Of a stretch of DNA of 64,000 nt, positions 49,110-59,200 are shown one piece after another (the first letter of the stretch is position 1; each line of letters opens with the position of its first letter). The position numbers and the translations under genes are program-made. This DNA comes from Cohaesibacter gelatinilyticus (GTDB lineage Bacteria; Pseudomonadota; Alphaproteobacteria; Rhizobiales; Cohaesibacteraceae): contig NZ_OBEL01000001.1 of assembly GCF_900215605.1 (NCBI RefSeq), forward strand, positions 1,426,001-1,490,000. Reading direction: 5' to 3'. The notes under the pieces are model-generated. The model worked only from the letters and a program-made list of their open reading frames with translations. It did not search any database and was not told the DNA's origin.

Positions 49110-50069
49110 TTACTGCAATTTCGGGTTCATGGCGTCACGCAACCAGTCACCGAAGAGGTTCACCGCGAGAGCCAGAATTACGAGGGTCATGCCTGGGAAA
49201 ATGGTGATCCACCATTCGCCTGAGAACAAATATTCGTTACCGACACGAATAAGCGTCCCAAGAGAAGGCGTGGTCGGCGGCAAACCGACACCAAGGAAAC
49301 TCAGGGTAGCTTCAATGATGATCGCCAAAGCCAGGTGGATGGTACCAATCACGAAAACAGGACCCAGAACATTTGGCAAAATATGACGTATCATGATGGT
49401 GAAGGAACCAAGACCGATCACCTGACCGGCTTGAACATATTCCTTCACTTTTTCGGTCATGACCGATGAGCGAACAGTACGGGCATATTGCACCCATCCG
49501 GAAATGGCGATAGCGAAAATAATCACATACAGCGCGAGAGATTCATGACTTTCCTTGGTCATGATCGTCCGCACGACACCGTCGATCAGTAGCGCAATCA
49601 GAATAGCCGGGAAAGACAACTGAATATCAGCGATACGCATGATGATCGCATCCGTACGGCCGCCGACATAGCCAGAAATCAAACCAAGACCGACACCGAC
49701 GATCAGTGAAAGGACCACCGCGGCAAAGCCGACAAGCAGGGAAATGCGAGAACCATACAAAACAGTCGACAGAATATCGCGCCCCTGATCGTCAGTTCCC
49801 AAAAGGTAACGAGGGTCACCCTCCTCCATCCATGCTGGTGGCAAATTGGAATCCAACAGATCAATCACAGACAAATCAAACGGGTTCTGCGGTGCTAGAA
49901 CCGGAGCAAAGACCGCAGACATAATCATCACAATCGCAATGGCAGCAGAAATCATCGCCATTGGCGTGTGCCAGAAGGAATACCAGACATCATTGTCACG
50001 CAAGCGGTGAATGAAATCGGCAAGAGCACCACGCTCTTCCTGAGCGGGAACTTTACTTATATCGCTCAT
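49110..50069 (-). CDS. Peptide ABC transporter permease (DppC/OppC type)
   Basis: A 319-residue inner-membrane protein with six predicted helices. The N-terminal polar segment (SDISKVPAQEERGALADF) precedes helix 1, then comes a conserved periplasmic segment GTDDQGRDILSTVLYGSRISLLVG typical of DppC/OppC. The EAA loop that contacts the ATPase is seen as VQAGQVIGLGSFTIMIRHILPN. Its start overlaps the stop of the preceding permease by four bases (ATGA), so the two are made together. Substrate class is probably peptides or N-acylated amino acids; not determined. Confidence 0.92.
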   Translation of the reverse strand: MSDISKVPAQEERGALADFIHRLRDNDVWYSFWHTPMAMISAAIAIVMIMSAVFAPVLAPQNPFDLSVIDLLDSNLPPAWMEEGDPRYLLGTDDQGRDILSTVLYGSRISLLVGFAAVVLSLIVGVGLGLISGYVGGRTDAIIMRIADIQLSFPAILIALLIDGVVRTIMTKESHESLALYVIIFAIAISGWVQYARTVRSSVMTEKVKEYVQAGQVIGLGSFTIMIRHILPNVLGPVFVIGTIHLALAIIIEATLSFLGVGLPPTTPSLGTLIRVGNEYLFSGEWWITIFPGMTLVILALAVNLFGDWLRDAMNPKLQ

Positions 50070-51043
50070 TTTTTGCCTCCGCTTACGCGTAAACGCGGGT
50101 CGACGCGAACATAGAGAATGTCAACAATCAGGTTGATCGCCACAAAAATGAAGGCAATCAGAACCAGATAGGCAGCCATGATCGGAATATCGGCATTACC
50201 AATCGCCTGAATGAACAGCAAGCCCATACCTGGCCATTGGAACACACTCTCTGTGATCAGTGAGAAGGCGATGATGGATCCAAGCTGAAGACCCGTGATG
50301 GTGATCACAGGAATAAGGGTATTCTTCAACGCATGACGGAAATGCAGCGACCGATTACCAAGTCCACGCGCACGGCCAAACTTGATGAAATCAGTCCGCA
50401 AGACTTCCAGCATCTCGGCACGAACCAGACGCATGATCAAAGTCATCTGGAAAATGGCAAGTGTGATCGCTGGCAGGATCATGGCTTTCAAACCGGATAC
50501 GGTCAGCAACCCGGTGGACCACCACCCGATATAGACCACCTCTCCCCGACCGAAGGTCGGCAACCAACGCAGCATCACACCAAAAATCAGGATCAACAGA
50601 ATACCGATCAGAAAGGTCGGTAACGAGACCCCGACAAGCGAACTGGTCAGGAAGAATTTCGTCACCCAACTGTCGCGGCGAATAGCGGCATAAATCCCCA
50701 TGGGCAAGCCAAGCACCAGCGCCAGGATGGCTGAAATGATGGACAATTCGAGCGTTGCCGGAAGACGCTCACGCATAAGCTCACTGACTGGCACACGCAA
50801 GCTATAGCTTTGGCCGAACTCGCCTTTCATCGCATTGACAGTGAACCGGGCGAACTGAACAACAAATGGGTCGTCCAAACCCAAATCCTTGCGCAATTGA
50901 GCACGCTCTTCGACCGTCGTATCCTGACCGACCATGTTATTGATCGGATCGCCGACGAAGCGGAACAGCCCGAATGTTATGAAGGCAACGGCAAGCATCA
51001 CCAAGATGCTCTGAAGCAGCCGTTTGACGATAAATCCCAACAT
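50066..51043 (-). CDS. Peptide ABC transporter permease (DppB/OppB type)
   Basis: A 325-residue inner-membrane protein beginning MLGFIVKRLLQSILVMLAVAF, the standard DppB start, with six predicted helices, DPFVVQFARFTVNAMKGEFGQSY, the SVFQWPGMGLLFIQAIGNADIP segment and an EAA loop KFGRARGLGNRSLHFRHALKN. AGGTAAAC lies before the ATG. A terminator-like hairpin in the 121-base gap separates it from the binding-protein gene, probably letting the binding protein be made in excess. Confidence 0.92.
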   Translation of the reverse strand: MLGFIVKRLLQSILVMLAVAFITFGLFRFVGDPINNMVGQDTTVEERAQLRKDLGLDDPFVVQFARFTVNAMKGEFGQSYSLRVPVSELMRERLPATLELSIISAILALVLGLPMGIYAAIRRDSWVTKFFLTSSLVGVSLPTFLIGILLILIFGVMLRWLPTFGRGEVVYIGWWSTGLLTVSGLKAMILPAITLAIFQMTLIMRLVRAEMLEVLRTDFIKFGRARGLGNRSLHFRHALKNTLIPVITITGLQLGSIIAFSLITESVFQWPGMGLLFIQAIGNADIPIMAAYLVLIAFIFVAINLIVDILYVRVDPRLRVSGGKK

Positions 51044-51111
51044 AAAGTTTACCTATCTGTCTTTGCACCTGCTTGTTCTTGTTGTTTGCAGTGCAAGCTT
51101 GTCAGACATAT

Positions 51112-51150
51112 AAAAAACCCGCCGCGAAGAAGAAGCTCTCTCGCGGCAGG
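51112..51150 (-). terminator. Terminator-like hairpin between binding protein and permease genes
   Basis: On the minus strand CCTGCCGCGA pairs with TCGCGGCGGG (one mismatch), followed by TTTTTTAT. It lies just past the binding-protein stop, a common site for partial termination in ABC importer operons. Confidence 0.8.
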
Positions 51151-51164
51151 TCTGTTTTCAAAGA

Positions 51165-52760
51165 TTATTTCTTGATGACGACATTGCGCAGATCAAGAAT
51201 ATTGTCTGCACGCTGAACAGCTTCAACCTTCTCGGACGCACCCCAAGAGAGAGGCTGCTGATGCAGAGGCAGATAGCCAACTTCATCCTGCACAATCTTG
51301 AAACCTTCATCGATCAGAGCCTGACGCTTTGCAGGATCCGTCTCGGAACCCATCAGACCGGCGATTTCATCAACGCGGGCATTACAGAAATTGCCAAGGT
51401 TGAACGCACCAAGACGCTTTTCGGGATTCTGGCAGGAAAGCAGGTTCTGGTAGACATTGTGGCTGTCAATAGAACCTGGGGTCCAGCCCAGCAGATAGAA
51501 GCTGGTATCATAACCATTCTGCGCCAGAACCTTACCGAAATATTTGGACTTTGGCTGAGCCAACAGATCGATTTTCACGCCAACCCGAGCCATCATGGAC
51601 GCAACAGCCTGACAGATCTTCTCATCGTTCACGTAGCGGTTGTTCGGGCAATCCATGGTCACGGTAAAGCCATCGCCATATCCGGCTTCGGCAAGCAGAG
51701 CCTTGGATTTTTCCGGATCATAGGCATATGGAGTATTCAGAGCCTTGTTGAAGCCGTTGATTTGCGGAGCAACCATCAGGCCGGTCGGCGTTGAAGCTCC
51801 ACGCATAATTTTCTTCTTGATGGCATCCAGATTGATCGCATGGGCAAAAGCCTGACGGACGCGCTTGTCCTTGAACGGGTTTTTGCCTTTCACGGATGAA
51901 TGCAGCAACTCATCACGACCCTGGTCCATGCCAAGGAAGATGGTGCGAGCTTCAGGGCCAGCCAACGGACGAACGCCTTCCGCATCTTCCAGACGCTGCC
52001 AGTCCTGTACAGGAACTGGGAAAACCAGATCAAGTTGCTTTGAAATCAGGGCTGCAACACGGGTCGCGGCTTCCTTGACCGGGGTGAATTCTACGCGTGT
52101 CAGATTGGTTGGAATATCCTTGTCCCAATAGCCATCGAACCGCTCGAACACCGATTTGACGCCAGCCTTGCGCTCGGTAATTTTGAAAGGACCCGTACCA
52201 TTGGAATGGTTGGACGCGTAACCGGTCTTGGTGGTGTCTTTCACATTCGCTGCTTCGGCAGCATCATTGGCCTCTGACCATTCCTTGTCCATGATATAGA
52301 TGAAGGTCAGTTCCTGCATGAGGACCGGTTGCGGAACAGCCGTGATCAGCTCAATCGTATGATCATCAATCTTCTTGATATCGGAAATCATGCCGCCGCG
52401 GGCCTTCTGATCAGATCCTTCTGTCAGTGTCCGCTTCCAGGAGAAGATCACATCATCGGCGTTAAAATCACTGCCATTGTGGAATTTGACGCCCTTGCGC
52501 AGGGTTACTTTCCAAGTGGTTGGGCTTGTTGTTTCCCAAGACGTAGCCAGAGCAGGTTGCAACTGAAGATTGCCATCATATTTGGTCAAACCTTCATAGA
52601 CGTTGCCAAGAAAACCCAGAGAGAAAGTTTCGTTCAGACCATGCGGGTCAAGACCCTGCGCATCGCCCTGAAAGGCATATTTGAAGGTTTCAGCAGAAGC
52701 TGGAGCAGCCAGCATGGTGGTAACCGCGAGAGCGGTAAGCAGCTTTGATGATTTTCTCAT
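51165..52760 (-). CDS. Peptide ABC transporter substrate-binding protein (family 5)
   Basis: A 531-residue periplasmic receptor of the DppA/OppA family. Signal peptide MRKSSKLLTALAVTTMLAAPASA, cleavage near residue 23. Family-5 features include LDPHGLNETFSLGFLGNVYEGL, LATSWETTSPTTWKVTLRKGVKFHNG, FNADDVIFSWKR, FKDKRVRQAFAHAINLDAIKK and ILDLRNV at the end. No lipobox cysteine is present, so it is probably a free periplasmic protein. AAGGGGAA precedes the ATG. First gene of the importer; the deacetylase gene lies 62 bases upstream on the same strand and may be part of the same transcript. Confidence 0.93.
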   Translation of the reverse strand: MRKSSKLLTALAVTTMLAAPASAETFKYAFQGDAQGLDPHGLNETFSLGFLGNVYEGLTKYDGNLQLQPALATSWETTSPTTWKVTLRKGVKFHNGSDFNADDVIFSWKRTLTEGSDQKARGGMISDIKKIDDHTIELITAVPQPVLMQELTFIYIMDKEWSEANDAAEAANVKDTTKTGYASNHSNGTGPFKITERKAGVKSVFERFDGYWDKDIPTNLTRVEFTPVKEAATRVAALISKQLDLVFPVPVQDWQRLEDAEGVRPLAGPEARTIFLGMDQGRDELLHSSVKGKNPFKDKRVRQAFAHAINLDAIKKKIMRGASTPTGLMVAPQINGFNKALNTPYAYDPEKSKALLAEAGYGDGFTVTMDCPNNRYVNDEKICQAVASMMARVGVKIDLLAQPKSKYFGKVLAQNGYDTSFYLLGWTPGSIDSHNVYQNLLSCQNPEKRLGAFNLGNFCNARVDEIAGLMGSETDPAKRQALIDEGFKIVQDEVGYLPLHQQPLSWGASEKVEAVQRADNILDLRNVVIKK

Positions 52761-52822
52761 TATATTCCCCTTATACGGTTCTATTCGCTTGTTTTGCTTT
52801 GTAATGAGGTGGTGGTGATAGG

Positions 52823-53968
52823 TTATTGTGCTTGTTTTGCAATCAGGCGCTGGGTAAAGGCCAAGCCTTTTTGCACCTGATCGAGAGTGATGAATTCATC
52901 AGGCTTGTGAGCCTGATCAATGGAACCAGGGCCACAAATTACTGTGCTATAGCCCCTCTCCTGAAATTGTCCGGCTTCCGTGCCATATGGCACAGCCATC
53001 ACGGAATTCCGACCAGACAATTCTCGAACCAGTGTTTCCGCCGCTCCGCCATGCTCCGGCTTCAGGCCGGTAACTTGTAGCAGTTCTATACGGATGGATG
53101 CCTCACTATAGATAGCCTTCATCTCGGCTTCCAGCTTATTGGCATAGTCGTAAATTCGATTGAGAACGATAGAAACATCATCATCTGGCAAATTGCGGTA
53201 ATCCCAGCTGAACATGCAATCACGTGCGATGATATTGGCGGCAATACCACCCTGCACGATCCCCATATTCAGTGTGCTGTAATTTGGTTCCAGATCAATG
53301 CCTTCAAGTTTGTTCTCTTTCAGCTCATCAGAGATCTTTCCAATTTCGACCATCAGTCTGGCCGCATAGAGATTGGCCGAACAACCAAGATGAGGCTGGC
53401 TGGAATGGGCTTCCAGGCCACGAACATAAACCCGGCCCGCATTCATGCCCTTATGCATATTGGCAATCTGCATATTTGTGGGCTCACCAACGATCACGGC
53501 ATGAACTGGAGGTAAAGTTTTGACCATCTCGTCGATCATGCTTGGCGCGCCAAGACAGCCGACCTCCTCATCATAAGACAAAGCCAGATGAATTGGACGC
53601 TTCAAATCAGCCTTGATCATGTCTGGCACCAAAGCCAGATTGATGGCAGAGTAACTCTTCATGTCCGCAGTACCACGGCCATAGAGCTTACCATCTTTCT
53701 CAATCACGTCGAAAGGATCGGTGCTCCAATCCTGATTGTCTACCGGCACAACATCGGTGTGACCACTCAGTACGACACCGCCCGCAACCTTGGGACCAAT
53801 CGTGGCATAAAGATTGGCCTTGTCGCCTTCTGCGTTATACACGCGATGGCTCTCGACACCATACTCGGCCAAGTAAGCCTCGATATAATCAAGAATGGGA
53901 AGATTGCTTTTCGACGAGACCGTATCAAATGATACCAGTTTCGAAATCATGTCTTTGACGTGTTGCAT
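52823..53968 (-). CDS. M20-family amidohydrolase, acetylornithine deacetylase (ArgE) type
   Basis: A 381-residue zinc hydrolase, probably removing acetyl or other acyl groups from amino acids. Metal ligands are visible: histidine in VLSGHTDVVPVD, aspartate in YGRGTADMKS, the catalytic/bridging Glu-Glu in SYDEEVGCLGA, and a late histidine in DQAHKPDEF. The N-terminal LVSFDTVSSKSNLPILDYIEAYL and the internal IVGEPTNMQIANMHKGM segment resemble the ArgE branch. Being immediately upstream of a peptide importer, it may work on imported N-acyl amino acids or dipeptides; arginine synthesis is the alternative. GAGGGGC precedes the ATG. Confidence 0.85.
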   Translation of the reverse strand: MQHVKDMISKLVSFDTVSSKSNLPILDYIEAYLAEYGVESHRVYNAEGDKANLYATIGPKVAGGVVLSGHTDVVPVDNQDWSTDPFDVIEKDGKLYGRGTADMKSYSAINLALVPDMIKADLKRPIHLALSYDEEVGCLGAPSMIDEMVKTLPPVHAVIVGEPTNMQIANMHKGMNAGRVYVRGLEAHSSQPHLGCSANLYAARLMVEIGKISDELKENKLEGIDLEPNYSTLNMGIVQGGIAANIIARDCMFSWDYRNLPDDDVSIVLNRIYDYANKLEAEMKAIYSEASIRIELLQVTGLKPEHGGAAETLVRELSGRNSVMAVPYGTEAGQFQERGYSTVICGPGSIDQAHKPDEFITLDQVQKGLAFTQRLIAKQAQ

Positions 53969-54054
53969 AGCCCCTCATTAGACTGAACATATTCAAGATA
54001 CAGAAACAGAGCATTTCCGATTGAAAACTGACGAATGGACTATCGCCGAAGATA

Positions 54055-54081
54055 CGACCGAAGTCTGATAAACTTTGGTCG
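54055..54081 (-). terminator. Possible terminator between the M14 peptidase and deacetylase genes
   Basis: CGACCgAAGT pairs with ACTTtGGTCG (one wobble) around a seven-base loop. The following sequence on the minus strand (TATCTTCGG) has only a weak T-tract, so termination is uncertain. Confidence 0.4.
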
Positions 54082-54196
54082 CGCAATTGAAACAGGTGTT
54101 TCACCATCTGAAAAGAGTAAATATGGACATTTCAGCTATTTGTCTGAACAATCCCCACTCTCTCACAGAGAAATTCAACCAATCCACAACCACAGA

Positions 54197-55237
54197 CTAA
54201 ATAGTTTCACTTGCACCTTTCAATTCCTGTAATGTTGCCTCGCACACTTCCAAACTCTGCCGAGAGATGTCACCCAACCATTTCTCGTCATTGGCAAAAA
54301 GGGCATCTCGCAGGTTCCGCTTGATCTGCCGTCCCCACGACGATTGCGGATCCCCATGATGACGAAGCCAATTGTCCCCACGTAAACCTGTCAGCACCCG
54401 ATCGAACTCATAAGTACCAAACTCAAGAAGAATCTTGATAGGTGCTTTCGGGCAATCTGCCCGATCCAGAATATCGCAGACAAAACCGCCGATATTCTCC
54501 CACTCCACATCAGCAGGTGCAGGACGATCAACGCGCATGACTTCGCCAAACCCGTAAGGGCCGACACCAGTATGGATATCAACAATAGCAATTTGATCAG
54601 CATCTTTGGCATGGTCTTTGACGATCTGCGTGAAATTGCTCACACACCAACTCTCAGTTTTGCCGCCATAGAAGATCCCATCAGGATATTCATATTGTCC
54701 CTGCAACACATCCTGTGTCAGCGCCAGCACGCCCTTCTCTTCTACATAATGCGTGATACCTGCATCCGCTTTCTCACGCCCCTCTCCCTGCCACTCTTTA
54801 GGGCAAAGAGCAGAATGCAGCTCTCTATAAGATTCATTTACGGGGAGTTTTGAGAAGTCGGCACGAATGTTACGATTCGGATCGACATTATTCTCATCGG
54901 TACGGGTCAGCTTGGCAGAACCATAAGCATTCATCGCATGAACGAGAACCAAAGCCGTATCCGCTGGCAAGCTTTCGTTGAAATGGGACAGCATCTGCAA
55001 TTGCGGGCCAGATCCAGCGGTTAATTCAGTACCATGTACGCCAGATGTGACAAAGAGAACATATTTGGCCTCGATCGAACCTATTCTAACCACATCAACG
55101 GCAACATCCTGATCAAACTCGCTGGATTGAGGGTGCAAAAAAGTCTCACTGGGTAGATCCAACTCCTTCGCATGCTTGAGAAATCTTTCTCGCGCTTCAA
55201 AATAATCTGCTGAATAGCAATCGCGAAAATCGATCAT
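54197..55237 (-). CDS. M14-family zinc carboxypeptidase-like protein (DUF2817)
   Basis: A 346-residue cytoplasmic protein of the DUF2817 branch of M14 metallopeptidases. The zinc-site signature is seen in VTSGVHGTELTAGSGPQ (His, Glu) and the second histidine in IVDIHTGVGPYGFGE; the catalytic glutamate is probably in LLEFGTYEFDRVL. MNAYGSAKLTRTDENNVDPNRN is the conserved substrate-carboxylate region. No signal peptide. The ATG reading MIDFRDCYSADYF has AGG upstream and is preferred to a TTG six codons earlier. It is divergent from a LysR gene that probably controls it, and upstream of the deacetylase and peptide importer on the same strand, suggesting a shared role in using peptides or acylated amino acids. 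Confidence 0.82.
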   Translation of the reverse strand: MIDFRDCYSADYFEARERFLKHAKELDLPSETFLHPQSSEFDQDVAVDVVRIGSIEAKYVLFVTSGVHGTELTAGSGPQLQMLSHFNESLPADTALVLVHAMNAYGSAKLTRTDENNVDPNRNIRADFSKLPVNESYRELHSALCPKEWQGEGREKADAGITHYVEEKGVLALTQDVLQGQYEYPDGIFYGGKTESWCVSNFTQIVKDHAKDADQIAIVDIHTGVGPYGFGEVMRVDRPAPADVEWENIGGFVCDILDRADCPKAPIKILLEFGTYEFDRVLTGLRGDNWLRHHGDPQSSWGRQIKRNLRDALFANDEKWLGDISRQSLEVCEATLQELKGASETI

Positions 55238-55297
55238 AAACGCCTGACCCCTCAATGGTCTTTAAATCTTCTTTTCTGTTACAGACCAAAAAGCAGG

Positions 55298-55319
55298 CAT
55301 TTTATCAAATCATTTTATC
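55298..55319. promoter_or_regulatory. Tandem CATTTTATC repeat in the LysR/M14 divergent region
   Basis: The nine-base word CATTTTATC occurs twice with a 13-base period within the 117-base gap between the divergent genes, a reasonable place for LysR binding or an overlapping promoter. There is no clear T-N11-A inverted repeat, so assignment to the regulator is inference. Confidence 0.35.
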
Positions 55320-55354
55320 GAATATGTTATGCAAAAATGTGATAGGGAATCATC

Positions 55355-56251
55355 ATGAAGTTTCGTCAACTGGAAGCATTCCGCTATATCATGATCACCG
55401 GTTCCATGGTTGGGGCTGCTACACAAATGCATGTCACGCAATCGGCTATCAGCCGATTGATCCGTGATCTGGAATATAACCTGAAATTCAAGCTGTTCGA
55501 ACGCAAACAGGGATCGCTGGAATTGACCAGAGCGGGCTTGCAATTCTATGAGAGTGTAGAGGAAAATTTTCTTGGGTTGGATCGTCTTGAAAATATTGCC
55601 AGAGACATTCGCGAAAATAGCACAGACGTTTTTCGCGTAGCAGCAGGGCATTCAGTAGCCACCACGCTACTTCCGCAAGTCGTAGGCCGTTTTTCCGCAA
55701 AACATCCAAACACCCGCATTTCGATCCATTCTCATCGATTGGCACAAACCGTCATGCGATTGCAGAATGCCTCCGTCGACATAGCCATCGCCTCAGGTCT
55801 TCCAAACCTTCAGAATACCAAACGCTTGCTTTTGGGAACGGCACCCCAGGCATGCATAATCCGTCACGATCATCCATTGGCAAAGAAATCAGTCATCGAA
55901 CCAGAAGATCTATCCGGACAATCAGTAATTGGCATCATGCCAGACGGACCAATGCATTGGGACGAATTGGATCGAACATTGGCTGACCGTGGCGTAACAA
56001 TCAAAAGAAACTATGAAATCAACAATTCTCACACAGCCTACTCCCTTGTAGCTCAAGGTCTGGCAATCGGAGTGGTCGAGCCACTGGCGGCCCATCTATG
56101 GCGGCATCACGGTGTTGTACAACGACGGTTTGAGCCACAAATCAGCATCAATTATTATTGCGCCATCCAGTCACGTCAGGGGCCAAGGCCGGAACTGGAC
56201 CATTTCATTCACTTGTTAACCGAAGAAATCAGGAATCTCGACTGGTTTTAG
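55355..56251 (+). CDS. LysR-family transcriptional regulator
   Basis: A 298-residue regulator. The N-terminal winged helix-turn-helix (MKFRQLEAFRYIMITGSMVG, then AATQMHVTQSAISRLIRDLEYNL and LFERKQGSLELTRAGLQFYE) is canonical and the rest is the periplasmic-binding-like effector domain (VAAGHSVATTLLPQVVGRFS to the end). Divergent placement from the M14 peptidase gene suggests it controls that gene and perhaps the deacetylase and importer. The effector is unknown; a peptide or amino acid is a reasonable guess from context. It ends 40 bases from the convergent dnaE stop with no obvious terminator between. Confidence 0.9.
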   Translation: MKFRQLEAFRYIMITGSMVGAATQMHVTQSAISRLIRDLEYNLKFKLFERKQGSLELTRAGLQFYESVEENFLGLDRLENIARDIRENSTDVFRVAAGHSVATTLLPQVVGRFSAKHPNTRISIHSHRLAQTVMRLQNASVDIAIASGLPNLQNTKRLLLGTAPQACIIRHDHPLAKKSVIEPEDLSGQSVIGIMPDGPMHWDELDRTLADRGVTIKRNYEINNSHTAYSLVAQGLAIGVVEPLAAHLWRHHGVVQRRFEPQISINYYCAIQSRQGPRPELDHFIHLLTEEIRNLDWF

Positions 56252-56291
56252 CAAGAATGCACGCTCTTCAGAATTTGGGAAACGTCGAAAT

Positions 56292-59200
56292 CTAAAAGCT
56301 TCCCACCTGAACATCGACAATACCAGGGATGGCTTTCAGTGCACGGCCCACCTCATTGGACACATAGAATGTTCCTTTGAGACGCATTTCAACTTCACAT
56401 TCGCCCTCATCAATCATGACGATGACAGAGACATCGCCATCACCACGTTCATCCAGCTGTTTGCGAAGGGACGTCAGTGGTTTCTCATCACGCACAAAAA
56501 CGCGCATATTCTTCTGCAAGCCCCCCCCATCAAGCGGACGCACATTGTTGATACGAACAGATACACCTTCAGGGCGCTCATCTGCTCCCACTTCCAGAAT
56601 TACAGTCTTTCCCGGCTCCAGCATATCTCGAAACCGGTGCAAAGCTTCAGAAAACAGCACTGCTTCATACTGACCAGTTGGATCCGAGATATTGATGATC
56701 CCCATACGATTACCGGTTTTGGTCTTGCGCTCCTGTCGACCCGTAATGGTGCCTGCCAATCGACCAGCACTGGCACCTTGCTTGACCGCATTCTCAAATG
56801 GTTGCCAGAGCTGAATACGCTTTTCCTCCAGAACAGAGATATAGTCGTCCAATGGGTGAGCGGAAAGATAAAACCCCACAGCACCATATTCGCGCTGCAA
56901 TTTCTCTTCATTGGTCCACGGACGCATATCAGGAAGAATAAGGGGCGCGACTTCTATATCGGCAGTTCCGAAAATATCACCTTGCCCGGATGAAGCATTC
57001 TGACTGGCACGCGCCGCCTCACCCATGATCACATCAATTGACGCAACAACTTGCGCCCGGTTTGGATTAAGACAGTCAAAGGTACCTGCAGCGGCCAGAT
57101 TTTCAATGGTACGTTTGTTAAGAACCCGCGGACTGATACGTTTGGCAAAATCTGCCAGATCCTTGAACGGCTTGTCCCCGCGCACCTCCATAACATGCTC
57201 AGCTGCAGGCTGACCCACCCCTTTGATCGCAGCCATGGAGTAGACAATGGCACCTTCCTTCACAACGAATTCAACACCCGATTCATTGATGGAAGGAGGA
57301 CGCACCTCAATTCCCAAACGAATGGCATCACGGCGGAATTCCGACAGCTTATCGGTATTGTTCATATCCAGCGTCATGATCGCTGCCAGAAATTCAACCG
57401 GGTAATTGGCTTTCATATAAGCCGTTTGATAGGCAACCAAAGCATAGGCAGCAGCGTGTGATTTGTTAAAACCATAGTCGGCAAATTTGGCAACAAGATC
57501 ATAAATCTCAGACGCTTGTTCTCGTTTCACGCCACGCTCTTCCGCACCATCACAGAAACGAACCCGCTGCTTTTCCATCTCCTCACGGATTTTCTTACCC
57601 ATGGCTCGGCGCAGCATATCCGCTTCACCAAGTGAGTAGCCGGAGAGAATCTGGGCGATCTGCATCACCTGTTCCTGATAGATGATGATGCCATAGGTTT
57701 CCTTGAGAACGGATTCGAGCAACTCATGCATATACTCGAAGGTTTCATCGCCACGCTTTCGCGCACAATAGGTCGGAATATTGGCCATTGGTCCTGGACG
57801 ATAAAGCGCCACGATAGCAATGATGTCTTCGAATTGGTCAGGTTTCATATCCAAAAGTGCTTTGCGCATGCCCATGGATTCCAGCTGGAAAACCCCAACG
57901 GTCTCACCTTTGGCCAAAATCTCATAGGAAGCTTTATCGTCAATCGGAATTTCAGCCAGGTTGATATCAATATCGCGCTGTTTCACGAACCGAACAGCCG
58001 TATCCAGCACCGTCAGGGTCTTAAGGCCCAAGAAGTCAAACTTCACCAGCCCCGCTTGCTCGACCCATTTCATATTATATTGGGTTACCGGCATATCGGA
58101 GCGTGGATCTCGATACATCGGTACCAATTTATCGAGCGAGCGGTCCCCAATAACAATACCAGCGGCATGAGTGGACGCATGTCGATAAAGCCCTTCGAGC
58201 TTGAGCGACATATTGATCAGGCGATCAACAATCTCTTCTTCCTTGCGCGCATCCGTTAGACGGGGTTCCTGCTCCAACGCCTCAGGCAGGGAAACTGATA
58301 CAGCACCTTTCATCGGCACCATTTTGCAGAGCTTGTCGACTTGACCAAATGGCATCTGCAAGACACGACCGACATCTCGCAACACTGCGCGAGCCTGAAG
58401 CGTACCATATGTAATGATCTGCCCTACATTATCGCGGCCATATTTGCGCTGAACATAGAGGATCACTTCCTCACGCCGATCCTGACAGAAATCAATATCG
58501 AAATCGGGCATGGAGACGCGTTCCGGGTTGAGGAAACGTTCGAACAGCAAGGCAAATCGCAGGGGATCCAGATCAGTAATGGTAAGGGAATAAGCCACAA
58601 GCGAGCCAGCACCGGAACCACGGCCCGGGCCAACTGGAATATCCTGATCCTTGGCCCATTTGATAAAATCCGCAACGATCAGGAAGTAACCGGGGAATTT
58701 CATGTTCTCAATGATATCAAGTTCAAACTTAAGTCGATCCCAATAGTCCTGCTCCTGCATATCTGGAGAGATACCATGTATTTCAATCCGGCGACGCAAA
58801 CCCTCTTCCGCCTGACGGCGCAATTCAGCCGCCTCATGTTTTTCTGCTTCGGCAGGATCGGCATCTGCACCAGCAAAACGTGGTAAGATCGGATTGATGG
58901 TTCGGGCTCTCGCGTGACATCGCCTTGCAATCTCGATTGTATTTTCTATTGCCTCTGGCAAATCAGAAAAGAGCTCTGCCATCTCCTCCTGACTTTTGAA
59001 ATAATGCTCTGGTGTCAGACGGCGTCTATCATCCATAACAAGCACCTTGCCTTCGGCAATGGCAATCAACGCATCATGGGCTTCGAAATCTTCTCGTTCA
59101 GAAAAATAAACGTCATTGGTAGCGACCAGCGGCAGATGCATTTCATAGGCGAGATCGAGTAGTTGCGGTTCAACGACATGTTCATCCGGCAAACCATGAC

